From Lantana camara (Eukaryota; Streptophyta; Magnoliopsida; Lamiales; Verbenaceae), in the NCBI GenBank assembly GCA_037501455.1, contig CM074857.1, forward strand, positions 124,235,501 through 124,299,500: DNA of 64,000 nt. Direction: 5' to 3'. The position numbers were made by a program, and so were the translations under genes. Shown in pieces: positions 34,217 through 45,258 of this stretch. The notes under the pieces are model-generated. The model made no database searches and was not told where the DNA came from. It saw nothing but the letters and a program-made list of their open reading frames with translations. The stretch's first letter is position 1. Each line of letters begins with the position of its first letter.

Positions 34217-35714
34217 GTGTTAAAGGTTGTGAGCGTTGTTAAATAGGAAGGTATGTTTTGGATGGTAGGGACCTCAGGAGCTTCCATTCTGTTGCAAATT
34301 ATGTAGAAATTTTCGGCTTTGGATTTTATGTTTCCATTAGGTGTTTCATCTTCTGTTTTACTCACCCACACATGTTAAATATATTGGTCGGTGGTTGAGA
34401 TTAGGACTGAGAAATTCTGTCGTCCATCAATACATGGACATACATGAGTGCGTAAGTGAAACAGAAGACGAAACACAAAATTGAAACAGGAGATCTAAAC
34501 TCGAAATTTCCAAGCTAGCAACTTTTTCTTGATATGTTGTTTTGTGCATTTTAGAATGGTAAAGAAATGGGTGTTGGTGCCCACCATTAACGCATGCACT
34601 CAAAGCTTGTTAATGGGGCTGCATATGATTTTGCTTCATGTTTCATCATTGTTGGTACTTGCCTTTTGTGTTTTTAATTTTCTTCCAAGTTTGAAACGAA
34701 AAATTATCTTCTTTCTTTGGGGTTAATTGCAATTAATCCACCCCCTTTAATCAGTGAAATAGGCAAAATATACCCCTAAACAATGAAAAGATAGCAATTC
34801 GCTCCTCATAATTTTATACCGCATATAACACCTCGCTAGAAAACCATTTCACTTTACTCTGTATTTTCTTCCACAAACTATGAAAATGCTAGTTTCTCAA
34901 CTAGTCCTAATAGAACTCATGACCTATCTATTCACATGTGCAGATACTTACCATAAAGTCATCTATTTGTCTCTTAACTTTTCTGTTGCTAGGGGTGTTT
35001 TGTGCTTACTTTTCCGATCACATGGAGTAAACTGTAATTATCCTTTTTCTGGTGGTCCAGACCCACCATACATTTGGTGGGAGTGGGAGTCAGCTACAAA
35101 CTGTTGGTCAAGTTGCAAATGTCTGTATAGCAAAACAGAAAAATGAGTGGAAACTTTCTGTGGAGGCATAAAGTTTCTCAACCTAAGAGCTGGAAAAAGA
35201 AGAGAGGAACTATTTCTCCCACCTCTCTTCTTTTGCATTATGAGTTATGACCGTTCCCTCATCCCACATCGAATAAATACCTCATCAATACCTCATGAGC
35301 TTTGTGTCGAATGGTGTTTAGTTTTCTACCCCTCAGGTTGTTTCTCGATTGCCCGGGCATGGGCTATTCTGTCATTAAAGGAAAGTTGTCATTTTACTTT
35401 CGTAAAAGAAACATACTGAAAAGAGTTGTGTCGAAAGCAAAAGTTTAGAATTGATTTCCTCTTCTCCTCGGGCCGTTTTCCTGCTAAAATCTGGTGTCCA
35501 AACAAGAAACCGAACAATAGCACTTGCATCAACCACTCAAATTATAAAGAAGTAAAATTTGTGTGCTTTATTGAATGTCTGTCAAGACTCTACTTTCTTG
35601 GTAGTATATTCGAGCTGTACATATGAATATCATTTCAGAATATAAGCCAAAGTGTGATGAGCAGCAGCGGCAGCAGAATTACAGAGAATTTACAAAACAA
35701 GAATGTAAGGTATA
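34217..35714. other. Intergenic stretch between two minus-strand genes
   Basis: It contains the promoter side of the 33.7 kb gene and the 3' side of the TVP38-like gene. Several short frames are fortuitous. No RNA gene or complete transposon is visible. Confidence 0.4.
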
Positions 35715-38618
35715 CTACTTTTCATGATTGTCTTGAAGGTTGTCGATCTTGATTATAAGAGGATTGTGGAGATCTACAGCAGAATCGCCGGAAATGGGCA
35801 ATGATAGTGACATGGTATCATCACCTATGTCCTCGTTTTCAGCTAATGCTTTGTCTAAAGCAGATTTTGCAACTCTTGTGACACAAATAATTAGAACAGC
35901 TGCAAGAAGTAAACACGAATATTTACTAAGTCGGCACACAATCAGACCGCAGATATGGAGAAAGTAAATAGTAAACGTATATGTTTTAACGTGATCATTA
36001 GTTGGTAAAGAACAGGGCGAAACTTACCAGACACCACTAGACCGAGGAATAGAAATGCCTGCAACAAAGTAAACAGCGGCGTTTTCAACAAATGTTCATA
36101 ATGTACATTCATATATGTTAAAATCAGACAAAGCAAACAAGCTCGTCTGCATTCCATCAGCAGCAAAAGTTTGCTTGCTCGATTTTCATGGCTCATACAT
36201 AGGGAGTGTTTACAAACTCTAAAAGAAATTACAAACTCTAAATGAAATAGCTGGTTATCTATACTCTAAATTTATCTTAAGACTTTAAACACAGTTTAAT
36301 GAAATTATAATGACGTTCCAACCAAAAGCACGCAAGCTCATCAAACAGAATAAAACAAAGAGGAAAAAGAAAAAAGAGAACTTACCCAGCGGGTTTTGGA
36401 GAATTCATGCCAACCATGAGTTACATCAGAAAGATCATGCAGTGTTGTCCCAATATAGACCAAGGTAAAAGTAATCGGCTGCAAGAACATCAAACGTCTC
36501 GATTAAATACAAAAGGTAAAGAAACTTATAATGACAAGAAAACTCCAACCCTATTTAATGCAATGAGTATAGAAACACATAACCAGCATCGAATAGAAAA
36601 CATACCATCATACCCAACCATGAAGCTAGCATGTATTGACCTATAGGTACCGGGGTGACAGATAAGAGGTAATTCAACATGTTGAAGGGAAGTAACGGGA
36701 CGAGCCGGAGCAACAACACAATCTGTTCAATGTCAAATGAAAAGTTAAATCAGATCTATCGAGAAAACGTATCTAATTGATTACTATCTCAATATGTCCA
36801 AGAATAAGATGGATTGAGAACAAGCCCAAACCTTAAATCCCGATCTTTGAATAGCTATTGCAACTGCACGGAACTTGGGATAGTCTTTTAATTTTGAAAT
36901 AACAAATGACCTCCCAATCTGTTTAAAAGAGAAGAGGAAATATCAATAAATATATTAAGAATTGGAAGAATAGAACGAACCAGAAAAGGAAAAAAAACAG
37001 GAAGACAAATTGACGTTCTAATATTAATACAGTAAAATAACCTACAGTTCGTCCAAGAAGAAATGCAGCTCCAGCACCTATTGTTGCACCAATAGAATCA
37101 GCAATAAAGCCCACAGGTAAGCCGAAGAGATACCCACCACCCAACTGAAAAAATATATTACGATAAATTAAATTTCAATTAAAATAAGTTAGTGAAAGAT
37201 GAAACATCATGAAAGATGTTGATCTTACTGTCAGGATTGAAGCTGGAACAGCCAACACCGTTAAAGGAATGTATGCAACAGCTCTGCAAAGGTCATAATC
37301 CATGAGTGACTCAGAAACCATTTTTAGATTGTTCACGTTTTGGAGTGTTCTTTAAACAACTCAGAGGGTGCTTGGCTGACTTAATAAGCTCTTCTAAATA
37401 GCTTATAAGTTATCATGGAGATTATGAGCACTCATAAAGTGTTTGACGATTTTTTTACGAAAAGAGCTTGTAAGATGCTAAAACAAGATCAAAGAGTTAA
37501 GAGCTTATACGCTCCTTTAATATAAGTTGTGAAATGCGGACTTATTCTAACATCTTACCAAATTCCCCTTCTTGAAGATATTTATCCAAACACTTTGAGG
37601 TCATATTTTCAAAATATGATCTAACATCTTATAAGATGTGAGAGCTTATAAGCTCCCTATAAAAGAGTTCAGCTAAAATCCTCTTGATAAGTTGTAGAGT
37701 GCAGAAATACAGAATGAACTTTATTGATTTCTATAACAAACTATTTCATAGTAGTGAATTGATGCATTTACTATTTCATAGTAGTGAATTGATGCATTTG
37801 AAGACCAAAAACTTAAAAATAAATTCATAGAATAAGATAGCGAAAGGTTGCTTTTCAGTAGTAAATAATATGGATACATGCCTCCATCTTCAAAGACGAT
37901 AATATGAAAATCTTAGCTAACGTGAGATCTTAGAATGCACTTACAGCACTACAGGACCCCAAGGACCAAGATCTTGCTCTATCCATACTAAGAAATCCTT
38001 CAGTATCTGCAGAATAGAAATATCAACATTACAATGAAACCTTTCATACATTTGAAGCACACGTGATTGCAAAGTTTCCGATTACCAACTAATATAATTG
38101 TCAGGACAAACAACAACCATCATTAGTTCAATATATTGACATCATGAGATTGTCTAAAATTACTTAGTTATTTATGCAATGTGAATCTCGAGGATTTCCA
38201 CGTTTCCGATTGCCTACTCAACTCCTTTTTCAGTTTCAATACAGTTTTTCAAGAAAGCATTTGTTTCTTGCTCTATTAAAGCTTCAAAATACTAAATTAC
38301 TAATGAACCATTAATTGAAACCCCAAGCTGATCAAAGATCATATCAGCAAATCCCAAAATCAATTAGCGAAAACGCACAAACAGTGCCAATTAGGAAAAG
38401 CAAAAACAACTGCCCAATCAATGAAGAACAAATCCAAATGACAAAATACAGAATCAGTACAAGAAAAAACCTAATTCAGCAAAATCAAGCAAAGCAAAAG
38501 AAACCCAAAACCTAACCTTTTCAATAGGGAGAGTGAAGCAAGCAATCACGATGGCCCCAATCAGCACTACAAGCAAGGAAATCTTCAACAGAGAAACCCA
38601 ACTGAATTTAAAAGCCAT
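35715..38618 (-). CDS. TVP38/TMEM64 (DedA, SNARE-associated Golgi) family membrane protein
   Basis: Nine exons join in phase to 276 residues: 38517-38618, 37945-38006, 37229-37283, 37046-37144, 36832-36918, 36606-36722, 36386-36478, 36028-36058 and 35715-35899. The start MAFKFSWVS agrees with the family; an upstream in-frame ATG at 38792 would add a basic extension and is less likely. Residues about 8-30 form the first membrane segment. The DedA-like core follows, with AVPASILTLGGGYLFG, a Gly/Ala-rich re-entrant region ending FLLGRTIGRSF, then RLVPLLPFNMLNYLLS and a final membrane helix near residue 210. The tail is acidic. DedA/TMEM41/VMP1-type proteins are associated with lipid scrambling and membrane homeostasis. 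A Golgi or plastid location is not fixed by the sequence. Confidence 0.94.
37360..37688. mobile_element. hAT-like MITE in intron 2 of the TVP38-like gene
   Basis: The ends CAGAGGGTGCTTGGCTGA and, inverted, CAAGAGGATTTTAGCTGA are related. Inside, AGCTTATAAG/GAGCTTATAAGCTC palindromes recur at both sides. No convincing target-site duplication was found. Confidence 0.5.
37741..37800 (+). repeat. 30-bp tandem duplication in intron 2 of the TVP38-like gene
   Basis: Two adjacent copies begin CTATTTCATAGTAGTG. They differ only at the last base. Confidence 0.9.
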
Positions 38619-40190
38619 TACCACAGAATGTGGGGAGAAAAACAAGATCTTCTTGCGCCAAGGCCTGCACTCTTCGTCTTCTGGGTCCTCCGGAAAAGCT
38701 TGCTTCGACGACAAGCGAGGCCTCAAATTCACTCCTAAATTTGCCAGATTGAATCGGGAAAACGTAAAAACGAAGATTTTAACAATCCCCAACCACCTAC
38801 AGAAAAACCCTTTTCAAAAATTATCTAAAATATTCAAGATTTAGCCCATCCGACAGAAAGATCAAAGTGATTCCAACACAATGATCCTTGTTTGCTTCCC
38901 CCAAATGAAAAAAATATATAAAAAGCTTCTCTTTTTCTCTGTTTCTCAGTGCGATCTGGAAAATAATTTCCGCAATTGTTATGAATTTCGCGTTTCGTTT
39001 CAGTTTTCTTATCTCTGACTTTTGCTGTAAAAAATTTTCTGCTTGGATTGTGATCGTTCTTAGCTACTAAGATACGAGTTTACGATTCCCATGGAGGAAA
39101 GGTAAACTAAGCCCTAATTGCTTCTGTCACGTGATATTTAATTTCTCAATTCATTTTTCTTTTTCTTTTCTTGAAAGTAATACTTTTAAATGGGGTAATT
39201 TATATCCAAGTACCTGTGTTATACGAAATTATCACTAAAAACCCTATCAAAAAAAAAAATATAAAAAAAAGGGATTGTCTTTGATATCTCCCCAAGGTTT
39301 GTTAAAATGCTCATTCACTCCCTCATTTTTAGCTCATCCCTACTAACTCCTCAAATGAAAGTTTGAATTTTTATTTGCTCCCTAATGACCTTAATTTAGT
39401 GATTAACCCTTAATAACTTAATTGAGTGATTAACCATTAATAATATTACCCACCTTTATCACTATTATTGTATATTTCAAGATCAACCATCGGAAAAAAA
39501 TGAAAAGGGGATCGGTGCAGCGCTGAGGAAGAAAGTGTTCTACCGTCGGCACCGATTTGAAGACGTTCCCGGTGGGTTTCCGGCGACGACTCCATCTTGC
39601 CTAGCGTACCACCCTCTCCCGCAATTTCTCTGCACATTTAGAAGATGCCATCTCTCTCGCCGTTCCCGTCGATGCACTTTACTGTAATTGGCTCCGACGA
39701 CCTTCGCCGACGAAATGTAGGACTGATTATTGACTCCCCTCTTTGCTAATCTCAGACAATTTCTGAATTAATTGTTGCCTCTGAGTTAATTCTTTCCTTT
39801 CACCATTTTTTAGCTCAGTTTGCTGAATTAATTGTTGCATCTGTTTCGGCATTAGACATGGGTAGCCCACATGAAGTTGGTGAATGTAACACACCTGTGC
39901 GGCTTCTTGGTGGTATTCGTTATAATCACAAAATGCAGGTAATCTCAATTAGGGTCGACTTTAATTTGACGACTTTGAAGACAATTGTATGTGGTTGTTG
40001 GCCTGAGGTAAACATGAATGAATTAAGATTGACCTACACTGCGCCTCATGCTAAGGATCATGAAGTTAGGTTATTGAGTGATGAAACATGATTGATCTAC
40101 ATAAAACGTTCAATTTGACATATGTTGATATTAAGGCCACTGATAGGGATGATGAAACCGAGCATATGGGATCGACTGAGTTCAGGTACT

Positions 40191-40251
40191 TTGTGTTTTG
40201 CTACAATGATGAAACTGACATGTTGTATTTTGCTACAATGATGAAACTGAC
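40191..40251 (+). repeat. 33-bp tandem duplication in the transposase N-terminal region
   Basis: TTTTGCTACAATGATGAAAC occurs twice at a 33-bp spacing. It lies within the damaged part of the transposase gene. Confidence 0.8.
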
Positions 40252-41390
40252 CCGTTGTATTTCGCCTCATTGTTTTGTTCGGCAGCCTTGTTAGGTACCG
40301 AGGAGAAGATGCGAGAACGTCACTTACACCCCAATCTGAGGCTATGGCTTCTAATTCCCGAGATTCGTGGAGTATGTGCATAACCGGGGTAGGCCAAGGT
40401 TTCAGCGATGCGGGTGAGTTTCGGACAAAACTGAAAAATTACTCTGTGGCTATCCATCGTTCATTCAAGTATGTTAAAAACGATAGTTCGAAGATCATAG
40501 CGGTGTGTCTCGATAGGAATTGTAAATGGCGTATCTATGCATCCTATGGAAAGAAAGACTTAAAATTTGCAATAAGAAAATGTTGCTTGCAGCACACGTG
40601 TCGAGAGGGTATTCTGATGTCGAAGGGTCATCCTAGAGCTGATGCTAACTGGATTGCGAACCTTGTGAAAGATAAGGTTAGAACTTGTCCCAAGTATTCT
40701 CCTAAAGAAATGAAAGACGATTTAGAAAGGGATTATGGTGTTGAAATCCCTTACAAACGGGTGTGGAAGGGTAAAGAAATAGCTATGTATGATATCCATG
40801 GGTATGATGGTGCATCGTATGATCGAGTGAGATGGTATTGTGATGCCGTAAAACAAACAAATCCGGGGAGTTTTGCTGATTATGAGGTGGATAATAGCAA
40901 AAAATTCACGAGGCTGTTTCTTTGCTTTCATGCATGTCTGGTTGGTTTTCTTAGAGGTTGCCGGAAGTTGATTTTTCTGGATGGAACTCACATCAAGAAT
41001 AACTTCAAAGGCTGTCTCTTGTCTGCCGTATCGAAGGACGACAATGATGGTTTTTTCACCCTCGCATATGCGGTTGTAAGCGCTGAAAACGATGCCAATT
41101 GGGAATAGTTTTGTAGGAAATTGCATGAAGCATTAGCGAGTCAGACACGAGGCATAATCAGTTTTAGATCGTATACATTTTTCTCGGACAGACATTCTGG
41201 GCTACGGAAGGCCATCCCAATAGTTTTTCCTGGCAGCCACCATGCGTATTGTCTACGACATTTGGTTGATAATTTCCGGACGCAGGTAAGAAACATCATA
41301 CTTATTTGATTTACTTATTTGTTAACATGAAGTATTTAATTCAGAACATGAACTTATGTTTGTTGTGTTGACTTGTTTTTTAATTAAGAA

Positions 41391-41503
41391 ACATGAACTT
41401 TTCCAGAAATTATACGAGATATGGCCAATTAGATGCGGCATTTGGCCATTTATGTACGAACAGATTCATAAGTTTATACGAGATTGTTTACGAGAAATCT
41501 CAA
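41391..41503 (+). repeat. Single satellite unit inside the transposase intron
   Basis: It carries the same words as the 88-bp array downstream: CCAGAAATTATACGAGATAT, AGATGCGGCAT and GGCCATTTATGTACGAACA. It sits alone within the intron at 41286-41557 and may be the seed of, or an escapee from, the array. Confidence 0.85.
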
Positions 41504-42507
41504 ACTTTATGTAGTATTTATTGTGTCCTATGTAATCCTTTTTTTTTTTTTTTGCAGATTCTCAGATTCTATCCTTACAAGAACAAAAAACATTGGGAAT
41601 CTATGTTTCAAAAAGCCGCGTACACTACCTCGTTCAATGACTACCAGAAATATGTGGCTGAGATTGTGAAAGCTATGCCTCGTGCAGAAGACTTCATCCT
41701 GCAATCGGAGCCACAGAATTGGGCGAACTCTCTCTTTTCAGGCGAACGATTTGGTGTCATAAATAACAACGTTGCGGAGTCTTGGAACGCCTGGGTGACT
41801 AATGCAAGGGTTCTACCTATGTTAGGTATGGTTGATCAGATACGCGTACAAATAATGACCATGATGAAGGATAGGCGCGATCTTGGAGAAACATACAACA
41901 TTGAACTTCTATGTCCTGAACCAGAAGAGATACTGAGGCAGAATTATATTGAGGGTCGCAAAATGACCTTAAAGCGTGCAAGCCCGTTTCTGTTTGAAGT
42001 TACCGAGGGTAAGTCAACTTATGCCGTGGATTTGGAAACAAGAACATGTACTTGTAAGCAGTGGCAGATATTCAGAATAGCTTGTAGGCATGCTTGTGCT
42101 TGTATTGAGGACAAAGGATTTTCGTTATATGAATTCTGCGACGAAGCGTATTCTGTCGCAACATTTAGAGAAGCGTACAGGTTGCCTATCTACCCCATAC
42201 CAACAGGTGGAGAGATGGTTTTGGTTGAAAACGAACATGATCAATTTGTTTATCCACCCGAAGTGAGAGTTCAACCCGGACGTAGGAGACAAAAAAGAAT
42301 ACCATCTCAGGTTGTCAAAAGAGCAATTACATGTTCACGGTGCAAGCGAAAGGGTCACAATCGCCGTGGTTGCAAAGAGACCCTTGATTCTTAGTTTGTT
42401 GAAATTCATTCGTAGTTTTTCTTTCAGTTGTGGAGACTTGTGTTTGATGTATTGACTTCTGTTTGTTGTGGTGACTTGTGTTTGTTGTATTGACTTGTTT
42501 TTTAATA

Positions 42508-44170
42508 AGTTTGTACGCGGAACTTTTCCAGAAATTGTACGAGATATGACCAATTGGATGCGGCATTCGGCCATTTATGTACGAACATATTGATAAGTGT
42601 GTACGAGATTGTTTTCCAGAAATTATACAAGATATGGCAAATTAGATGCATGTACCAACATATTGATAAGTGTATCTCATATAATTTCCAGAAATTATAC
42701 GAGGTATGGCCGATTAGATGCGGCATTGGGCCATTTATGTACCAACATATTCACAAGTGTATACGAGGAACTTTTCCAGAAATTATACGAGATATGGCCC
42801 ATTAGATGCGGCATTCGGCCATTTATGTACCAACATATTGATAAGTGTGTACAAGATTGTTTTCCACAAATTATACGAGATATGGCCAATTAGATGCGGC
42901 ATTTGGCCATTTATTTACGCACATGTTCATAAGTTTATACGCGAAATTTTTCCAGAAATTATACGAGATATGGCCGATTAGATGCGTATTCGGCCATTTA
43001 TGTACCAACATATTGATAAGTGTGTACGAGATTGTTTTCCACAAATTATACGAGATATGGCTAATTAGATGCGGCATTCGGCCATTTATTTACGCACATG
43101 TTCATAAGTTTATACGTGGAACTTTTCCAGAAATTATACGAGATATGGCCGATTAGATGCGGTATTGGGCCATTTATGTACGCACATGTTCACAAGTGTA
43201 TACGAGGAACTTTTCCAGAAATTATACGAGATATGGCCGATTAGATGCGGCATTCGGCCATTTATGTACCAACATATTGATAAGTGTGTACGAGATTGTT
43301 TTCCACAAATTATACGAGATATGGCCAATTAGATGCGGCATTCGGCCATTTATTTACGCACATGTTCATAAGTTTATACGCGAAATTTTTCCAGAAATTA
43401 TACGAGATATGGCCGATTAGATGCGGCATTCGGCCATTTATGTACCAACATATTGATAAGTGTGTACGAGATTGTTTTCCACAAATTATACGAGATATGG
43501 CTAATTAGATACGGCATTCGGCATTTATTTACGCACATGTTCATAAGTTTATACGCGGAACTTTTCCAGAAATTATACGAGATATGGCCGATTAGATGCG
43601 GTATTGGGCCATTTATGTACGCACATGCACAAGTGTATACGAGGAACTTTTCCAGAAATTATACGAGATATGGCCGATTAGATGCGGCATTCGGCCATTT
43701 ATGTACCAACATATTGATAAGTGTGTACGAGATTGTTTTCCACAAATTATACGAGATATGCCCAATTAGATGCGGCATTCGGCCATTTATTTACGCACAT
43801 GTTCATAAGTTTATACGCGAAATTTTTCCATAAATTATACGAGATATGGCCGATTAGATGCGGCATTCGGCCATTTATGTACCAACATATTGATAAGTGT
43901 GTACGAGATTGTTTTCCACAAATTATACGAGATATGGCCAATTAGATGCGGCATTCGACCATTTATTTACGCACATGTTCATAAGTTTATACGCGGCACT
44001 TTTCCAAAAATTATACGAGATATGGCCGATTAGATGCGGCATTGGGCCATTTATGTACGCACATGTTCACAAGTGTATACGAGATTGTTTTCCAGAAATT
44101 ATACGAGATATGGCCGATTAGATGCGGCATTCGACCATTTATGTACGAACATATTCACAAGTGTATACGA
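42508..44170 (+). repeat. 88-bp satellite array, block 1 (about 19 units)
   Basis: Units of 85-88 bp contain CCAGAAATTATACGAGATAT, GGCC(A/G)ATTAGATGCGGCATT and GGCCATTTATGTAC. Two versions alternate in much of the block: one with CGCACATGTTCA and one with CCAACATATTGA, often with CGAGATTGTTTTCC against CG(A/C)GGAACTTTTCC. Units near the start are more divergent and one is shortened (about 42648). Open frames across the array are by-products of the unit and not genes. Confidence 0.93.
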
Positions 44171-44275
44171 GATGTAGAAAGATGTGTCATCGCAACAAAG
44201 GATACGTACAATTACTGAATTAGTACGAATGGTATGCCGTGTGATACTATAATGCATTAATATGTGTTGTACGTA
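44171..44275 (+). repeat. Array-end flank, copy 1
   Basis: About 105 bp after block 1 (GATGTGTCATCGCAAC... ACTATAATGCATTAATATGTG) recur after block 2 at 45033-45130. Array end plus flank were therefore duplicated together. Confidence 0.85.
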
Positions 44276-44491
44276 CTACATGAGACTCTTTAATTGAAGC
44301 GTTTGGGACATCGCACCAAGTGATACATACTAGAGTAACATATATGTGGTGGTGCCATGTAGCAACTGAGACACAAATGCTATTATGGGATCTTATATTA
44401 CATGCAATGTAATTATGTCACCTTGTTCTACCAAAAAATGACCACTTATACGACTAAAAGTTGTGTAATTCAGGCTTGCGGGGGGTTGATA

Positions 44492-45032
44492 CAAGTTTAT
44501 ACGCGGCACTTTTCCAGAAATTATACGAGATATGGTCGATTAGATGCGGCATTGGGCCATTTATGTACGCACATGTTCACAAGTGTATACGAGATTGTTT
44601 TCCAGAAATTATACGAGATATGGCCGATTAGATGCGGCATTGGGCCATTTATGTACCAACATATTCACAAGTGTATACGAGGAACTTTTCCAGAAATTAT
44701 ACGAGATATGGCCGATTAGATGCGGCATTGGGCCATTTATGTACGCACATGTTCACAAGTGTATACGAGATTGTTTTCCAGAAATTATACGAGATATGGC
44801 CGATTAGATGCGGCATTGGGCCATTTATGTACCAACATATTCACAAGTGTATACGAGGAACTTTTCCAGAAATTATACGAGATATGGCCGATTAGATGCG
44901 GCATTGGGCCATTTATGTACGCACATGTTCACAAGTGTATACGAGATTGTTTTCCAGAAATTATACGAGATATGGCCGATTAGATGCGGCATTGGGCCAT
45001 TTATGTACCAACATATTCACAAGTGTATACGA
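44492..45032 (+). repeat. 88-bp satellite array, block 2, strict ABABAB order
   Basis: Units start at 44544, 44632, 44720, 44808 and 44896, with a partial unit after 44984, all exactly 88 bp apart. They alternate A (CGCACATGTTCACAAG, CGAGATTGTTTTCC) and B (CCAACATATTCACAAG, CGAGGAACTTTTCC), giving a 176-bp higher-order unit. The units are nearly identical, so this block is younger than block 1. Confidence 0.93.
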
Positions 45033-45130
45033 GATGAAGAAAAATGTGTCATCGTAGCAAAGGATACGTATAATTACTGAATTAGTACGAATGGGACGCC
45101 TTGTGATACTATAATGCATTAATATGTGCA
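45033..45130 (+). repeat. Array-end flank, copy 2
   Basis: This is the second copy of the 44171-44275 flank, with a few substitutions (GATGAAGAAAAATGTGTC against GATGTAGAAAGATGTGTC). It ends with the same ACTATAATGCATTAATATGTG words. Confidence 0.85.
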
Positions 45131-45258
45131 TCAGGCTACAAAATGTTCAAGGGCCAACACTAAAAAATTACGTCACGGCACAACAACATAACGGAAAAAC
45201 CAACAAAAAAAAAAAAACAGAAATTATCCAGAAATTAAGCAAATGTTTCCTACACAAA

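Larger units (their letters stand above)
39858..42394 (+). pseudogene. MURA-type Mutator transposase, broken
   Basis: The N-terminal part (39858-40087, then 40088-40294 in another frame) contains LIDLHKTFNLTYVDI, the usual MULE N-terminal domain, and shows a frameshift near 40086. From 40275 the frame encodes the MuDR zinc-ribbon region (NCKWRIYAS, QHTCREG), then the DDE core: LIFLDGTHIKNNFKG (first Asp), FFSDRHSG (second Asp) and NNNVAESWN (Glu). A TAG stop at 41106-41108 replaces the expected Trp in 'NWEW'. After an intron (41286-41557) the reading continues to a SWIM zinc finger (CTCKQW...CRHAC), a zinc knuckle (CSRCKRKGHNRRGC) and the stop at 42394. The catalytic residues are kept, so the damage looks recent. 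Confidence 0.88.

Noticed and set aside
38619..38792. N-terminal extension of the TVP38-like protein from an upstream ATG
   Set aside because: The family start agrees with the ATG at 38618. The extension is unlike relatives and is more likely 5' leader.
42554..45080. Many overlapping 60-126 codon frames on both strands with FSRNYTRYG-like repeats
   Set aside because: They are products of the 88-bp satellite. Because 88 is not a multiple of three, successive units pass through all three frames, and nothing resembles a repeat-protein family.
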